Assembly: GCA_035464675.1 (NCBI GenBank)
Contig: DATHSA010000032.1
Span: forward strand, 1 to 49,663
DNA from: JAUYIV01 sp035464675
GTDB lineage: Bacteria; Actinomycetota; Acidimicrobiia; Spongiisociales; UBA11373
Direction: 5' to 3'
Length of the DNA: 49,663 nucleotides
Shown: piece after piece, positions 1 to 7,592 of the stretch
Numbering within the stretch: the first letter of the stretch is position 1
Layout: every line of letters starts with the position of its first letter
Program-made: the position numbers and the translations under genes
The notes under the pieces: model-generated
Database searches by the model: none
Seen by the model: only the letters and a program-made list of their open reading frames with translations
What the model was told of the DNA's origin: nothing

Positions 1-678
1 CTGCTCATGGCGTTCTGGCAGGAGGACGTCGACTTCCTCACCGATGTGACCCTGATGCTGGCCCACGGCGCCGAGCGCGAGGATCTCGACGTCGCCGCCG
101 TGACCCATGACCTGGGCCGCCTCATGGCGAAGTATCGCAACGTCCCTCTGAGCGATCTGCAGCTGGGGCCCATCCTGCAGGAGATGACCGAGATCTCGCT
201 GCGACATCGAATCCCGTTGCCGGCGTCGATGACCCTCACCGCCAAGGCCATGGCCCAGATGCAGCTCGCCACCGGCGAGATGGATCCCGACCTGGATCCG
301 TTCGACGTGGCAGGCAAGTTCCTGATGCGAACCCTGACCGGCGGACTGCGCGAGAAACTCAACCCGCAGCGGATCTTCTATCAGTCCCAGAAGCTGCGGG
401 TGCGGCTCACCCGGATGGCCGAGGCCATCGAGCGCCTGGTGGGTGCTCGACCGGGGCCCAGGATGCGGATCGACTTCGGCGCGCAACGCCTCGAAGCGAC
501 GGTACGGCGCGCCGGCTACCGGCTGACCTTCGGCTTGATCGCAGCCGGCTCCTTCCTCGGAGCCGCCATCGCCTCGACGGCGCAACGGGTGACGGACTGG
601 CTGCCCATCACTCTCGTGTCGGTGGGCGGCGCATTCGTCCTGGCGTTCCTCTTCGACCTGTTCAGACGACGCGAGTAG
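1..678 (+). CDS. AarF/ABC1/UbiB-family kinase-like protein, C-terminal part (5' end outside window)
   Basis: The reading frame is open from the first base, so the start lies upstream of the window and only about 225 C-terminal residues are visible. The segment with LPASMTLTAKAMAQMQ followed by LDPDLDPFDVA matches the C-terminal part of UbiB/ABC1 atypical kinases, which in other organisms support quinone biosynthesis or lipid homeostasis. The kinase motifs themselves would lie upstream. Two hydrophobic helices near the C-terminus (around GLIAAGSFLGAAIA and ITLVSVGGAFVLAFLF) precede a basic FRRRE end, the usual membrane anchor of this family. The family call is fairly firm; the substrate is unknown. 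Confidence 0.8.
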   Translation: MLMAFWQEDVDFLTDVTLMLAHGAEREDLDVAAVTHDLGRLMAKYRNVPLSDLQLGPILQEMTEISLRHRIPLPASMTLTAKAMAQMQLATGEMDPDLDPFDVAGKFLMRTLTGGLREKLNPQRIFYQSQKLRVRLTRMAEAIERLVGARPGPRMRIDFGAQRLEATVRRAGYRLTFGLIAAGSFLGAAIASTAQRVTDWLPITLVSVGGAFVLAFLFDLFRRRE

Positions 679-769
679 GACGCCCCACGCCGCGGAGACC
701 GGCTTCCTCCGCCGAGCGGCAACACGTGGGAAACCGACGGGGCACACCATCGCCGCCTCGCGACGATCC

Positions 770-910
770 CTATCCTCGGTCGCCCTGCTCGTCCTTCAGA
801 AGACGCCGCTCCACGAACCAGAGGACCAGGGACATCCAGAAGCCCACGAACCGGCGCTCGATGCGGCGCCAGATGGACCGTCGGGGGACGTCGGGACCCT
901 CGGAACTCAT
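770..910 (-). CDS. small hypothetical protein, 46 aa, one hydrophobic helix
   Basis: This short frame starts ATG at 910 and stops TAG at 770-772. It begins MSSEGPDVPRRSIWRR, continues with a basic arginine-rich stretch and one hydrophobic segment (FVGFWMSLVLWFV), and ends in a charged tail. It begins 20 bp downstream of the stop of the membrane protein gene at 930-1583 on the same strand, so it could be cotranscribed. There is no strong Shine-Dalgarno site. The basic-hydrophobic-charged layout is typical of small single-pass membrane proteins and unlike a random GC-rich frame, but I recognise no family. A longer + strand frame over the same bases (726-923) looks like a shadow. Confidence 0.45.
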   Translation of the reverse strand: MSSEGPDVPRRSIWRRIERRFVGFWMSLVLWFVERRLLKDEQGDRG

Positions 911-929
911 CCAGCGAGCCTAGGCCGGG

Positions 930-1583
930 TCAATGCCCGAACTCGTACCCGAACGCCGCAGTGAAGGAGATCGTGTCGCCGGATCGTATTTCGGCCACAT
1001 CCACACACCGGATCTCGCCGTCGAAGTAGGGCACCACGACCTCCACCACGCCCGGGCGGATGAACGGTGCGTACCCGGACCGGCTCAGCTCCAGCGAGCA
1101 GTCCCCCGTCCCCGCCACGAACGACCGGCCACCCATGGTCAACACGACGGTCATCCGGTCTGTCTGAAGGACACCGGGCTCGGCTGCACCGGCGAGCAAC
1201 CGGAAGGTGATGTCGGACGTCGCGTACCGCACGTCCACATCGATCGGGATCCCGTCGGCCAGGTCGGGACGCTCACCTTGCAGGGGCCGCCAGACCGTCG
1301 GCGCATCGGCGTGGGGGAATGCCAGGCGGGCATCGACGGCTCCCATCACATCCATCACTGCGGGGAACCCGGAGGAGAGGCGCTCACGGTGGAGTGCCTC
1401 GACGAGGCCGGCATCCCGGACGCCTGCCAGTGAAGCCTCGGTGCTGGAGGTCGCCAGGATGCCCTCGGCTACCGACGGGAAGGTCGGGATCGACGCCCGG
1501 CCCACGACGTAGACGAGCCCGAATACCGCCAGCACCAGCCCGATGAGAGCCGCAACACCCATATCGTCTCTGTGGGAGCTCAT
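930..1583 (-). CDS. membrane-anchored hypothetical protein, 217 aa
   Basis: The start chosen is the ATG at 1583 (MSSHRDDMGVAALIG), because it puts a single transmembrane helix (VAALIGLVLAVFGLVYVVG) directly after a short polar N-terminus; the frame stays open further upstream. The remaining roughly 180 residues look like a soluble extracytoplasmic domain rich in beta-type sequence. It contains two cysteines, in GDCSLEL and IRCVDV, that could form a disulfide. No family was recognised. It is divergent from the DUF2269 pair and 20 bp upstream of a small hydrophobic ORF on the same strand. Confidence 0.6.
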   Translation of the reverse strand: MSSHRDDMGVAALIGLVLAVFGLVYVVGRASIPTFPSVAEGILATSSTEASLAGVRDAGLVEALHRERLSSGFPAVMDVMGAVDARLAFPHADAPTVWRPLQGERPDLADGIPIDVDVRYATSDITFRLLAGAAEPGVLQTDRMTVVLTMGGRSFVAGTGDCSLELSRSGYAPFIRPGVVEVVVPYFDGEIRCVDVAEIRSGDTISFTAAFGYEFGH

Positions 1584-1680
1584 GGCATCGCTCAGTATCG
1601 CGGCACTCCTGGTTGGCGCTCTCATCTGCCTTCTGCAAAGACGGCAGCCGGCGATCGTGGCGATCGCCTGACGCGCCACG

Positions 1681-1686
1681 TAGCAT
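1681..1686 (+). promoter_or_regulatory. putative -10 element of a leaderless DUF2269 transcript
   Basis: TAGCAT lies 7 bp before the GTG at 1694. In actinobacteria a TANNNT hexamer at this distance puts the transcript start on or beside the start codon. There is no Shine-Dalgarno sequence before that GTG, consistent with a leaderless mRNA. Confidence 0.4.
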
Positions 1687-1693
1687 CTCGTCG

Positions 1694-2137
1694 GTGTTCG
1701 AGACCTACAAGTTCATCCACGTTCTCGCCGCAATCGTCTGGGTCGGTGGATCGATCATGGCGCAGTTCTTCGCCGCCCGCCTCTCATCCGCCGAGCCGCC
1801 ACACCGGCTGGGCTTCGCACGCGACCTCAGATTCGCCTCGACTCGTGTGCTCGTGCCTTCCGGGATCATCGTGTTCTTCGCCGGCTCCCTCATGATCGAA
1901 GAAGGCGTCGGCTTCGAGTACGCCGACACCTTCGTCGCGATCGGGCTGCTCGCCGTGTTCGTGTCGCTCGGTATCGCCATCGGCTTTCTGATCCCGGCCA
2001 CGAAACGCGCCATCAACCTGATGACCTCGGGCCAGGGGCCGGCAGCCGGCGTCCTGATCAAGAAGGTGACGTGGACCGCTCGGTTCGTGATCCTGGTCAT
2101 GCTCGTCGCGGTGTGGGCGATGGTGGTGAAGCCGTGA
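1694..2137 (+). CDS. DUF2269-like integral membrane protein (first of a tandem pair)
   Basis: The start is the GTG at 1694, giving (M)FETYKFIHVLAAIVWVGG; upstream in-frame sequence does not look coding. The 147-residue protein has about four hydrophobic helices. The opening segment with the conserved His of KFIHVLAAIVWVGG is characteristic of DUF2269 membrane proteins, whose function is not established. It overlaps the next gene by 4 bp (GTGA), and that gene encodes a paralogue, so the two are probably co-translated and may form a heteromeric membrane complex. The pairing is an inference; the family call is good. Confidence 0.75.
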   Translation: MFETYKFIHVLAAIVWVGGSIMAQFFAARLSSAEPPHRLGFARDLRFASTRVLVPSGIIVFFAGSLMIEEGVGFEYADTFVAIGLLAVFVSLGIAIGFLIPATKRAINLMTSGQGPAAGVLIKKVTWTARFVILVMLVAVWAMVVKP

Positions 2138-2586
2138 CCCTGAGTGAGACCTACAAGCTGATCCACGTGCTGGCAGCCATCGTGTGGGTGGGCGGCGGGA
2201 CCTTGATGCTGGTCTTCACGTGGCGTTCCCTGGCTGCCGACCGGGAGCACCGGCTCGGCTTCGCCCGGGACGCCGAGGTGCTCTCCAATCGCGTGTTCGC
2301 CCCGGCCTCCATCGTGGCCCTGCTCTTCGGCATCCTCATGGTGCTCGAGATCGACGCGTTCGAGTTCTCCCAGGCATGGATTCTCATCGGGATCATCGGC
2401 CTCGCCGCCTCCGTGGTCCTGGGCATGGCGTTCTTCGGCCCGCAGACCAAGCGGCTGGTCTCCGAGATCGAGCAGAACGATCCCACGGCGGAGGGACGCC
2501 TCGGCCTGATCGCCAAGATGTCGATTCTCGACATGACGATCCTCTACGTCGTCGTGTGGGCGATGGTGGCCAGGCCGGGGCTGTGA
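2134..2586 (+). CDS. DUF2269-like integral membrane protein (second of a tandem pair)
   Basis: The GTG at 2134 overlaps the stop of the preceding gene. The 150-residue protein opens (M)TLSETYKLIHVLAAIVWVGG, nearly identical to its neighbour's N-terminus, and then diverges. There are about four hydrophobic helices, and the conserved HRLGFARD element between helices 1 and 2 occurs in both paralogues. This indicates a tandem duplication of a DUF2269 gene kept as an operon. The function is unknown; the His in the first helix could bind a metal or haem, but this is a guess. Confidence 0.75.
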   Translation: MTLSETYKLIHVLAAIVWVGGGTLMLVFTWRSLAADREHRLGFARDAEVLSNRVFAPASIVALLFGILMVLEIDAFEFSQAWILIGIIGLAASVVLGMAFFGPQTKRLVSEIEQNDPTAEGRLGLIAKMSILDMTILYVVVWAMVARPGL

Positions 2587-2707
2587 CATTCCCGGGCCGA
2601 CTTCACCGCCTTCGGCGGCGAACAGACGCTGGTCGGCCCTCCTCCCGCAGGCGGGGACCCCAGCCCCACCGCGGGCCGTCCAACACTCCCGGGCCGACTT
2701 CGAGGCC

Positions 2708-4726
2708 TCAGCCGGGGTCGGGGATTCGATACTCCAGGGTGATCGTGTCGCCCGCGCCGGTTGCGACCGTCACCGGGACTTCGAGCGTCACCTGGTGGAC
2801 CAGGCACAGTTCGGTGGCCTCGTCCTCGCAGTAGTAGATCGTGGCCTCGGCCCTGGCGACTCCATCGCCCACGACGAAGGTCACCGGGATCTCGATGGGC
2901 AGCGGCGGCTCGACCTCGGTGAACACGGCGCCCCCGCCGAAGTTGGCCACCCCGCCCTCCGCCGACCACTCGATCGTGAGCGGGGCGATGTCGTTGAGCT
3001 TGTAGCCCTCGGGGAGAGCGAGGTCGAGGACGATCGCCCCCTGCCCGGGTGCGACCGTCGCCGCATCGAGTGTCACCACCTCGTCGGCCATGGCGCCGCC
3101 GGTGTACGGGAAGCGCTCGATGCCGTAGAGCACGATGGTCTCGGCGGCGCCCGTCGAAGGATCCACCCGGCGGACGACATGGTTGTTGGTGTCGGCGACG
3201 TAGAGCCACCCGCCGCCGTAGGAGATGCCGCCCGGCTCTGAGAATCTCGGGTCGGCACCGTCCGCCCACCCCTGTACCCCGCCTGACAGGGTGGCCACCT
3301 CGCCGGTGGCGAGACCGATCACCCGGATCGCCGAGTTGTAGGTGTCTGCGACGAAGAGGCTGCCGCCCACGTGGACGATCCCGAGCGGGTGTTGCAGCCG
3401 CGCCTCCGCACCGACGCCGTCGACAAGCCCGAAGTCGAACAGATTGCTGGGGCTCCCGGCGAGAAGGCCGGTCGACCCGTCGGATCCAGGATCGGCCCAG
3501 CGAATCGAGGACGACTCCGAGTCGGCGAAGTAGATCCGGCCCGCGTCGTCGATCGCCAGACCGCTCGGCTGGGCCAGCTCTGCGAGCAGCCTGGCGGCGT
3601 TGGCGACACCCTCGCGGCCACTGCCGGCGAAGGGGTCGAACCGTGCCGAGTCGAGGTCGATTGTCCACAACTGGTGCGAGCCGGCCATCGCGATGTACAG
3701 CAGCTCGTCCACGAGAAGCAGATCCCACGGAGAGGCCAGCTCGACATCGGGGGCGATCCCCGGTCGGGGCGGATACGTCGAAGCCTGATCGCCGTCGCCG
3801 AGAAGCGTCGTGACCGTCCGGCCCTCGAGGTCGAGGGTGCGGATCGCGTGGTTGCCCAGATCGGCCACGAACAGGGTGGTGCCGCCGTCACCGAGCGCCA
3901 TCCCCTGCGGCTGGTCGAAGGTCGCGGCCGCGAAATCCCCGCCCTCGAAGCCGCGGGTGCCCGACCCGGCGACATCGATCACCTCGCCGGTGGCGAGGTC
4001 CGCGATCACGATCCGGTGGTGGTTGGTGTCGGCGATGAAGAGCCTTCCACCGTCTGCATCGGCGAGCACCTTGCCGGGGAACGACAGCAGTGTGGACGGG
4101 GGCTGCTCGACCTCGAGGGCGATCGGCTCACGGTCGATCTGGCCGCGAGCATCGAATTCCTCGACGAGAGAGTCGATCACCGGCTGGAAGATCGGGTAGA
4201 TCCCCTCGCCGGCGTGCCCGCCCACCACGTTCCCCGCCGGATCGATGAGAACCACGGTCGGCCAGGCGTTGGCTCCCCATTGCCGCCACACGGTGAAGTC
4301 GTGATCGTTGACCACCGGATGCTCGAGGCCGTAGCGAGCGATCACCTGGCGGATGTTCTCTGTGTCACCCTCGTTGGTGAACTTGGCGCTGTGGACCCCG
4401 ATGACGACCAGCTCCTCGGCGTACTCGGCCTCGAGGCGCTCGAGGTCCGGGATGATGTGGATGCAGTTGATGCAGCCGTACGTCCAGAAGTCGAGGAGGA
4501 CCAGCTTGCCGCGCAGCTCGGTAAGCGTGATCGGCCGCTCGACGTTGAGCCACTCCAGGCCGTCGGGGAACTCGGGTGCAGGGGTGGTGCCGGCAAACGA
4601 CTCGCCAGGCTCGAGCGTGGTGGTCGTCTCGTTCGGGGTGAGCACCGTCCCGTCGGTCGCGGGCGAGCCGCCGCACGCGGCGGCGACGAGAGCGAGCACG
4701 AACATCGGGATCAGGCGACGGGTCAC
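2708..4726 (-). CDS. NHLRC2-like lipoprotein: thioredoxin domain plus NHL beta-propeller
   Basis: The GTG at 4726 was chosen because it places a lipoprotein signal (VTRRLIPMFVLALVAAAC) at the N-terminus, with the lipobox Cys at residue 18; the protein is 672 aa. Residues about 55-190 form a thioredoxin/TlpA-like domain with the redox motif WTYGCINC (Cys85 and Cys88), close to the CCINC motif of NHLRC2 proteins. About six NHL-type repeats follow (for example LFIADTNHHRIVIADL, LYVADTNNHVVRRVDP), then a C-terminal domain similar to those in bacterial NHLRC2 homologues. It is probably an extracytoplasmic, membrane-anchored redox protein. A -10-like TAGCGT lies 10 bp before the start. Confidence 0.8.
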   Translation of the reverse strand: MTRRLIPMFVLALVAAACGGSPATDGTVLTPNETTTTLEPGESFAGTTPAPEFPDGLEWLNVERPITLTELRGKLVLLDFWTYGCINCIHIIPDLERLEAEYAEELVVIGVHSAKFTNEGDTENIRQVIARYGLEHPVVNDHDFTVWRQWGANAWPTVVLIDPAGNVVGGHAGEGIYPIFQPVIDSLVEEFDARGQIDREPIALEVEQPPSTLLSFPGKVLADADGGRLFIADTNHHRIVIADLATGEVIDVAGSGTRGFEGGDFAAATFDQPQGMALGDGGTTLFVADLGNHAIRTLDLEGRTVTTLLGDGDQASTYPPRPGIAPDVELASPWDLLLVDELLYIAMAGSHQLWTIDLDSARFDPFAGSGREGVANAARLLAELAQPSGLAIDDAGRIYFADSESSSIRWADPGSDGSTGLLAGSPSNLFDFGLVDGVGAEARLQHPLGIVHVGGSLFVADTYNSAIRVIGLATGEVATLSGGVQGWADGADPRFSEPGGISYGGGWLYVADTNNHVVRRVDPSTGAAETIVLYGIERFPYTGGAMADEVVTLDAATVAPGQGAIVLDLALPEGYKLNDIAPLTIEWSAEGGVANFGGGAVFTEVEPPLPIEIPVTFVVGDGVARAEATIYYCEDEATELCLVHQVTLEVPVTVATGAGDTITLEYRIPDPG

Positions 4727-4824
4727 GTTGGGAGCAACGCTACGAGGGTCGTGAGGCGTTCCCGTTCTGTCACACCCGGGCGAGGCCAACCTCAAGCCCC
4801 AGCGAGACGTAGGCTCGCCAGTGG

Positions 4825-5610
4825 GTGCGCTCTACAGCCAAGACGGCAACGATCATCGCGCTGGCAGCGTCGATCACATCGGCGGGATGCGGCGGCGCGC
4901 GGCCAGCCCCGCATACGACCGTTGCCGGCGGGACAACCCTTGCCACTCGGCCCGAAACGACGCCAGGTGCCTCCATGTCAACGGCCTCCGTGCCGACTCC
5001 GATTCCGGCAAGCACCGCTCTCGCAATGGAGCCGCACACCCGGTACCACGCGGATGGGTTCTGGACACCGGTGGATTTCCTCATGGAGGACGACGGCTGG
5101 TGGTCGCTCGGCTGGGATGAACTCTGGGTACACATGGAGCACCGAAAGGCCGGCCGGACGCTCCCCGACCTTGATCTGAGCGTCATCGCCCAGGCTCCGA
5201 CTGCCGCCCCTGGCAACGTCATCGAGGCGATAGCGGGTCGGGAACACATCGAGGTGATCCGAGAGCCGAGAGCCGTGACACTCGGTGGGAGAGTCGCGTC
5301 TCAAATCGACGTGAGCGCCGCCTTCCCGCCGCAGCCCTTCCCCCAGGAGTGCCCAGGCAACGCCCTGCTCGGTGGTGGCGGCACACGGTTCGCGGCACAA
5401 GGACTCGGTGTCGTCCTGCTCACATCGCCCAATCCCGCGTTGCCCCCATCCGTCTGGGCTTTCGGCCTCGCCTACTGCCGCACTGCTCGGATCTGGGTCG
5501 TGGACGTCGACGGGTCGACGATCACGATCATCGCGGCCCCGACGGATCCGGGTGATTTCGACGAGCTGATCGGGCTCGCCGACGCGTTCGTCGAAGGAAT
5601 CGAGTGGTGA
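4825..5610 (+). CDS. putative secreted lipoprotein, 261 aa
   Basis: The frame starts at GTG 4825 and encodes a lipoprotein signal with lipobox ITSAGC (Cys at about residue 22), then a low-complexity Thr/Pro/Ala linker to about residue 65. The remaining domain of about 195 residues has two later cysteines (PQECPG and AYCRTA) and repeated hydrophobic strands, suggesting a compact beta-rich extracytoplasmic domain. It is divergent from the NHLRC2-like lipoprotein across 98 bp. No family was recognised. The start is not supported by a clear Shine-Dalgarno site, so a slightly different N-terminus is possible. Confidence 0.6.
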   Translation: MRSTAKTATIIALAASITSAGCGGARPAPHTTVAGGTTLATRPETTPGASMSTASVPTPIPASTALAMEPHTRYHADGFWTPVDFLMEDDGWWSLGWDELWVHMEHRKAGRTLPDLDLSVIAQAPTAAPGNVIEAIAGREHIEVIREPRAVTLGGRVASQIDVSAAFPPQPFPQECPGNALLGGGGTRFAAQGLGVVLLTSPNPALPPSVWAFGLAYCRTARIWVVDVDGSTITIIAAPTDPGDFDELIGLADAFVEGIEW

Positions 5611-5851
5611 GGCGCTCGCTCCGTCGTCGCGCTGTCCGGGTTCGACCTGGCGTGCGGCGTGGAGATCCACTGGTCCCGGGGCTCGAGCCCTGGAGTCCGA
5701 GACTGTTCGGGCTGAGTGCTGAGGACCCTCGCGCCACGTGAATAGGTCGGGCGATGCTCGGTGATCGCGGCTCCCCCACGGGGCCGGTGACGGGGCCGAA
5801 CGGGTTAGTGTTCGGGCGTCCGCCGCAAGCAGTGAATGAGGGGCAGGAAAC
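5611..5851. other. intergenic region, 241 bp
   Basis: No credible gene was seen on either strand. The only structure noted is the inverted repeat at 5796-5815, listed separately. Confidence 0.5.
5796..5815. promoter_or_regulatory. inverted repeat CCGAAC-N8-GTTCGG upstream of hydrolase gene
   Basis: A perfect 6-bp inverted repeat with an 8-bp spacer ends 36 bp before the ATG of the dienelactone-hydrolase-like gene. Its half sites contain GAAC/GTTC as in the SOS boxes of this window, but the spacer is 8 bp rather than 4 bp, so it does not fit a LexA site. It could be an operator for another regulator. Confidence 0.25.
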
Positions 5852-6436
5852 ATGGTCAGCGTCGTGTTGTTTCACCATGTGATGGGCCTGACCGATGGGG
5901 TCAGGCGGTTCGCGGGGGAGCTCGAGAGTGACGGAGTGGCCGTCCACGCCCCTGACCTCTACGGCGGAGAGGTGGCCTCCAGCCTCGAAGAGGGGTTTTC
6001 GATCACGAAGCGGATCGGCGAGGAGACGCTCGCCCGGCGCGTTGAAGACGTTCTCGCAGAAATCCCACAGGACCTCGTATACGCGGGCATGTCCTCTGGA
6101 GTGATGACAGCGCAGAAGCTCGCCCAGACGCGCCCGGGGGCTCTCGGTGCCCTCTTGTACGAGGCATGCGTCCCCATAACCGGAGATTGGGCGTTCGGTC
6201 CGTGGCCCGAGGGGGTGCCGGTCCAGGTGCACGGAATGGACGACGACGAGTTCTTCGCCCACGAGGGCGACATCGACGCCGCCCGCGAGCTGGTGGGAGC
6301 CGTCGAGCACGGTGAGCTCTTCACATATCCGGGCGACTCGCACCTGTTCCTCGACAGCTCGCTCCCGTCGTTCGACCTGCAGGCGACCGAACTGGCACTC
6401 GAACGGTCGCGGGCGTTTCTCGACCGATTGCGCTGA
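5852..6436 (+). CDS. dienelactone hydrolase-like alpha/beta hydrolase
   Basis: The protein is 194 aa, starting at ATG 5852 after AGGA about 5 bp upstream. Its length and layout fit the dienelactone hydrolase family: an N-terminal VVLFHHVMGLTDGVRRFA strand and oxyanion region, a nucleophile elbow GMSSG with Ser81 (classical family members use Cys), an acidic residue in VHGMDDDEFF, and the catalytic-type His in GDSHLF near the C-terminus. It is likely a cytoplasmic carboxylic-ester hydrolase; the substrate is unknown. It converges with pfkA across 79 bp. Confidence 0.75.
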   Translation: MVSVVLFHHVMGLTDGVRRFAGELESDGVAVHAPDLYGGEVASSLEEGFSITKRIGEETLARRVEDVLAEIPQDLVYAGMSSGVMTAQKLAQTRPGALGALLYEACVPITGDWAFGPWPEGVPVQVHGMDDDEFFAHEGDIDAARELVGAVEHGELFTYPGDSHLFLDSSLPSFDLQATELALERSRAFLDRLR

Positions 6437-6515
6437 GGGGTCTGCCACTCCTCGAAGCATCCCGGCCGAAGCCTGCTGATCCAGCACCGTGCGGAAGCGG
6501 CGACTCGACTCCTGC

Positions 6516-7592
6516 CTACAGCGCCAGCACCCCTTCGACCGCCTCCATCATCTTGAGCCGTCGCTGCACCACCTCGCTGGATCCGTCGACCAGGGCCGCC
6601 GACTCCTCCATCACACGTTCCAGGGGATACCGCATCACCCGGGAGTCCTCGGTGGGGATCCCGCCGTCGAGTGATGGCCGCCACGCCACCATCTCGTCCG
6701 AGCGGCCCTGGCTCAGCGCAGCCAGTGCCATCAGCCCGAGCCGTCCGCCGATCATCCGATCCAGGTACGAGGGGCTCCCACCGCGCTGCAGGTGCCCGAG
6801 AACGATCGCCCTCGCCTCGACCCCCGGGAGATCCTCCAGCCGGTCGTTCAGCAAACGCACCAACTCGGTGGCGGGCACACCTGCACCCTCGGCGAGCATG
6901 ATGAGCGACTGGCGCTTGCCGTCGTCCAGTTCGAACGACTGGCGGATCACCCGCTCCACCGACGCGGCGATCTCTTCCACGGACCTCGCCTGCTCCGGAA
7001 TGACCGCGGCGTCTGCGCCGACGGTCACCGCGCTCGACATCGCCAGGTACCCCGATCGGCGACCCATCACCTCGACCACGAACGCCCGCCGATGCGATCG
7101 CGCCGTGTCGGCGACCCGGCTGCAGGCCTCGACGATCGTGTTGAGTGCCGTATCGACCCCGATGGCGAGCGACGTGCAGCCGACGTCGTTGTCGATCGAC
7201 GCCGGGACTCCGATCACGCGCGTGCCCTGCTCCGACGCGAGGGCGTGTGCCCCGCTGAGCGTGCCGTCGCCTCCGATCGCCACGAGGCCGTCGAAGCCCG
7301 CCAGCCGTTCCGCCGCTTCGGCTCGCCCCTCCTTGGTCCGAAACGCCTCCGAACGGGACGAGCCGAGGATCGTCCCGCCCTGTCCGAGGGCGAGGTCGAT
7401 CGCTCGTTCCGGGTGAAGGGAGCCGCCCACCTCGTGCGTCAGTCGAATGAAGCGCCCGGCGAGCAACCCCTCGTAACCACCCTGGATGCCGTGGACGTCG
7501 ACCCCCTGGCCGGCACCCACCTTGGTCACGGCGCGAATCGCCGCGTTCATCCCCGGGGCGTCGCCACCGGAGGTGAGGACCGCGATCCTCAC
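6516..7592 (-). CDS. pfkA: 6-phosphofructokinase
   Basis: The protein is 358 aa with the family signatures in order: an N-terminal TSGGDAPGMNAAIR phosphate loop, GGDGT (the Gly after GGD is typical of ATP-using rather than PPi-using enzymes), the active-site loop PASIDNDV with its catalytic Asp, and VEVMGRRSGYLA. It should phosphorylate fructose 6-phosphate in glycolysis. The start is GTG at 7592, overlapping the stop of the upstream acyl-CoA synthetase gene by 4 bp (GTGA), so the two should be translationally coupled. It is somewhat longer than the 320-residue E. coli PfkA. Confidence 0.93.
   Translation of the reverse strand: MRIAVLTSGGDAPGMNAAIRAVTKVGAGQGVDVHGIQGGYEGLLAGRFIRLTHEVGGSLHPERAIDLALGQGGTILGSSRSEAFRTKEGRAEAAERLAGFDGLVAIGGDGTLSGAHALASEQGTRVIGVPASIDNDVGCTSLAIGVDTALNTIVEACSRVADTARSHRRAFVVEVMGRRSGYLAMSSAVTVGADAAVIPEQARSVEEIAASVERVIRQSFELDDGKRQSLIMLAEGAGVPATELVRLLNDRLEDLPGVEARAIVLGHLQRGGSPSYLDRMIGGRLGLMALAALSQGRSDEMVAWRPSLDGGIPTEDSRVMRYPLERVMEESAALVDGSSEVVQRRLKMMEAVEGVLAL

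Noticed and set aside
3371..5179. 602-aa + strand frame antisense to the NHLRC2-like gene
   Set aside because: Its protein has no recognisable motifs and mirrors the third-position GC bias of the minus-strand gene; the minus strand has a full domain series.
5796..5815. SOS box upstream of the hydrolase gene
   Set aside because: The half sites contain GAAC/GTTC but are separated by 8 bp instead of 4 bp.
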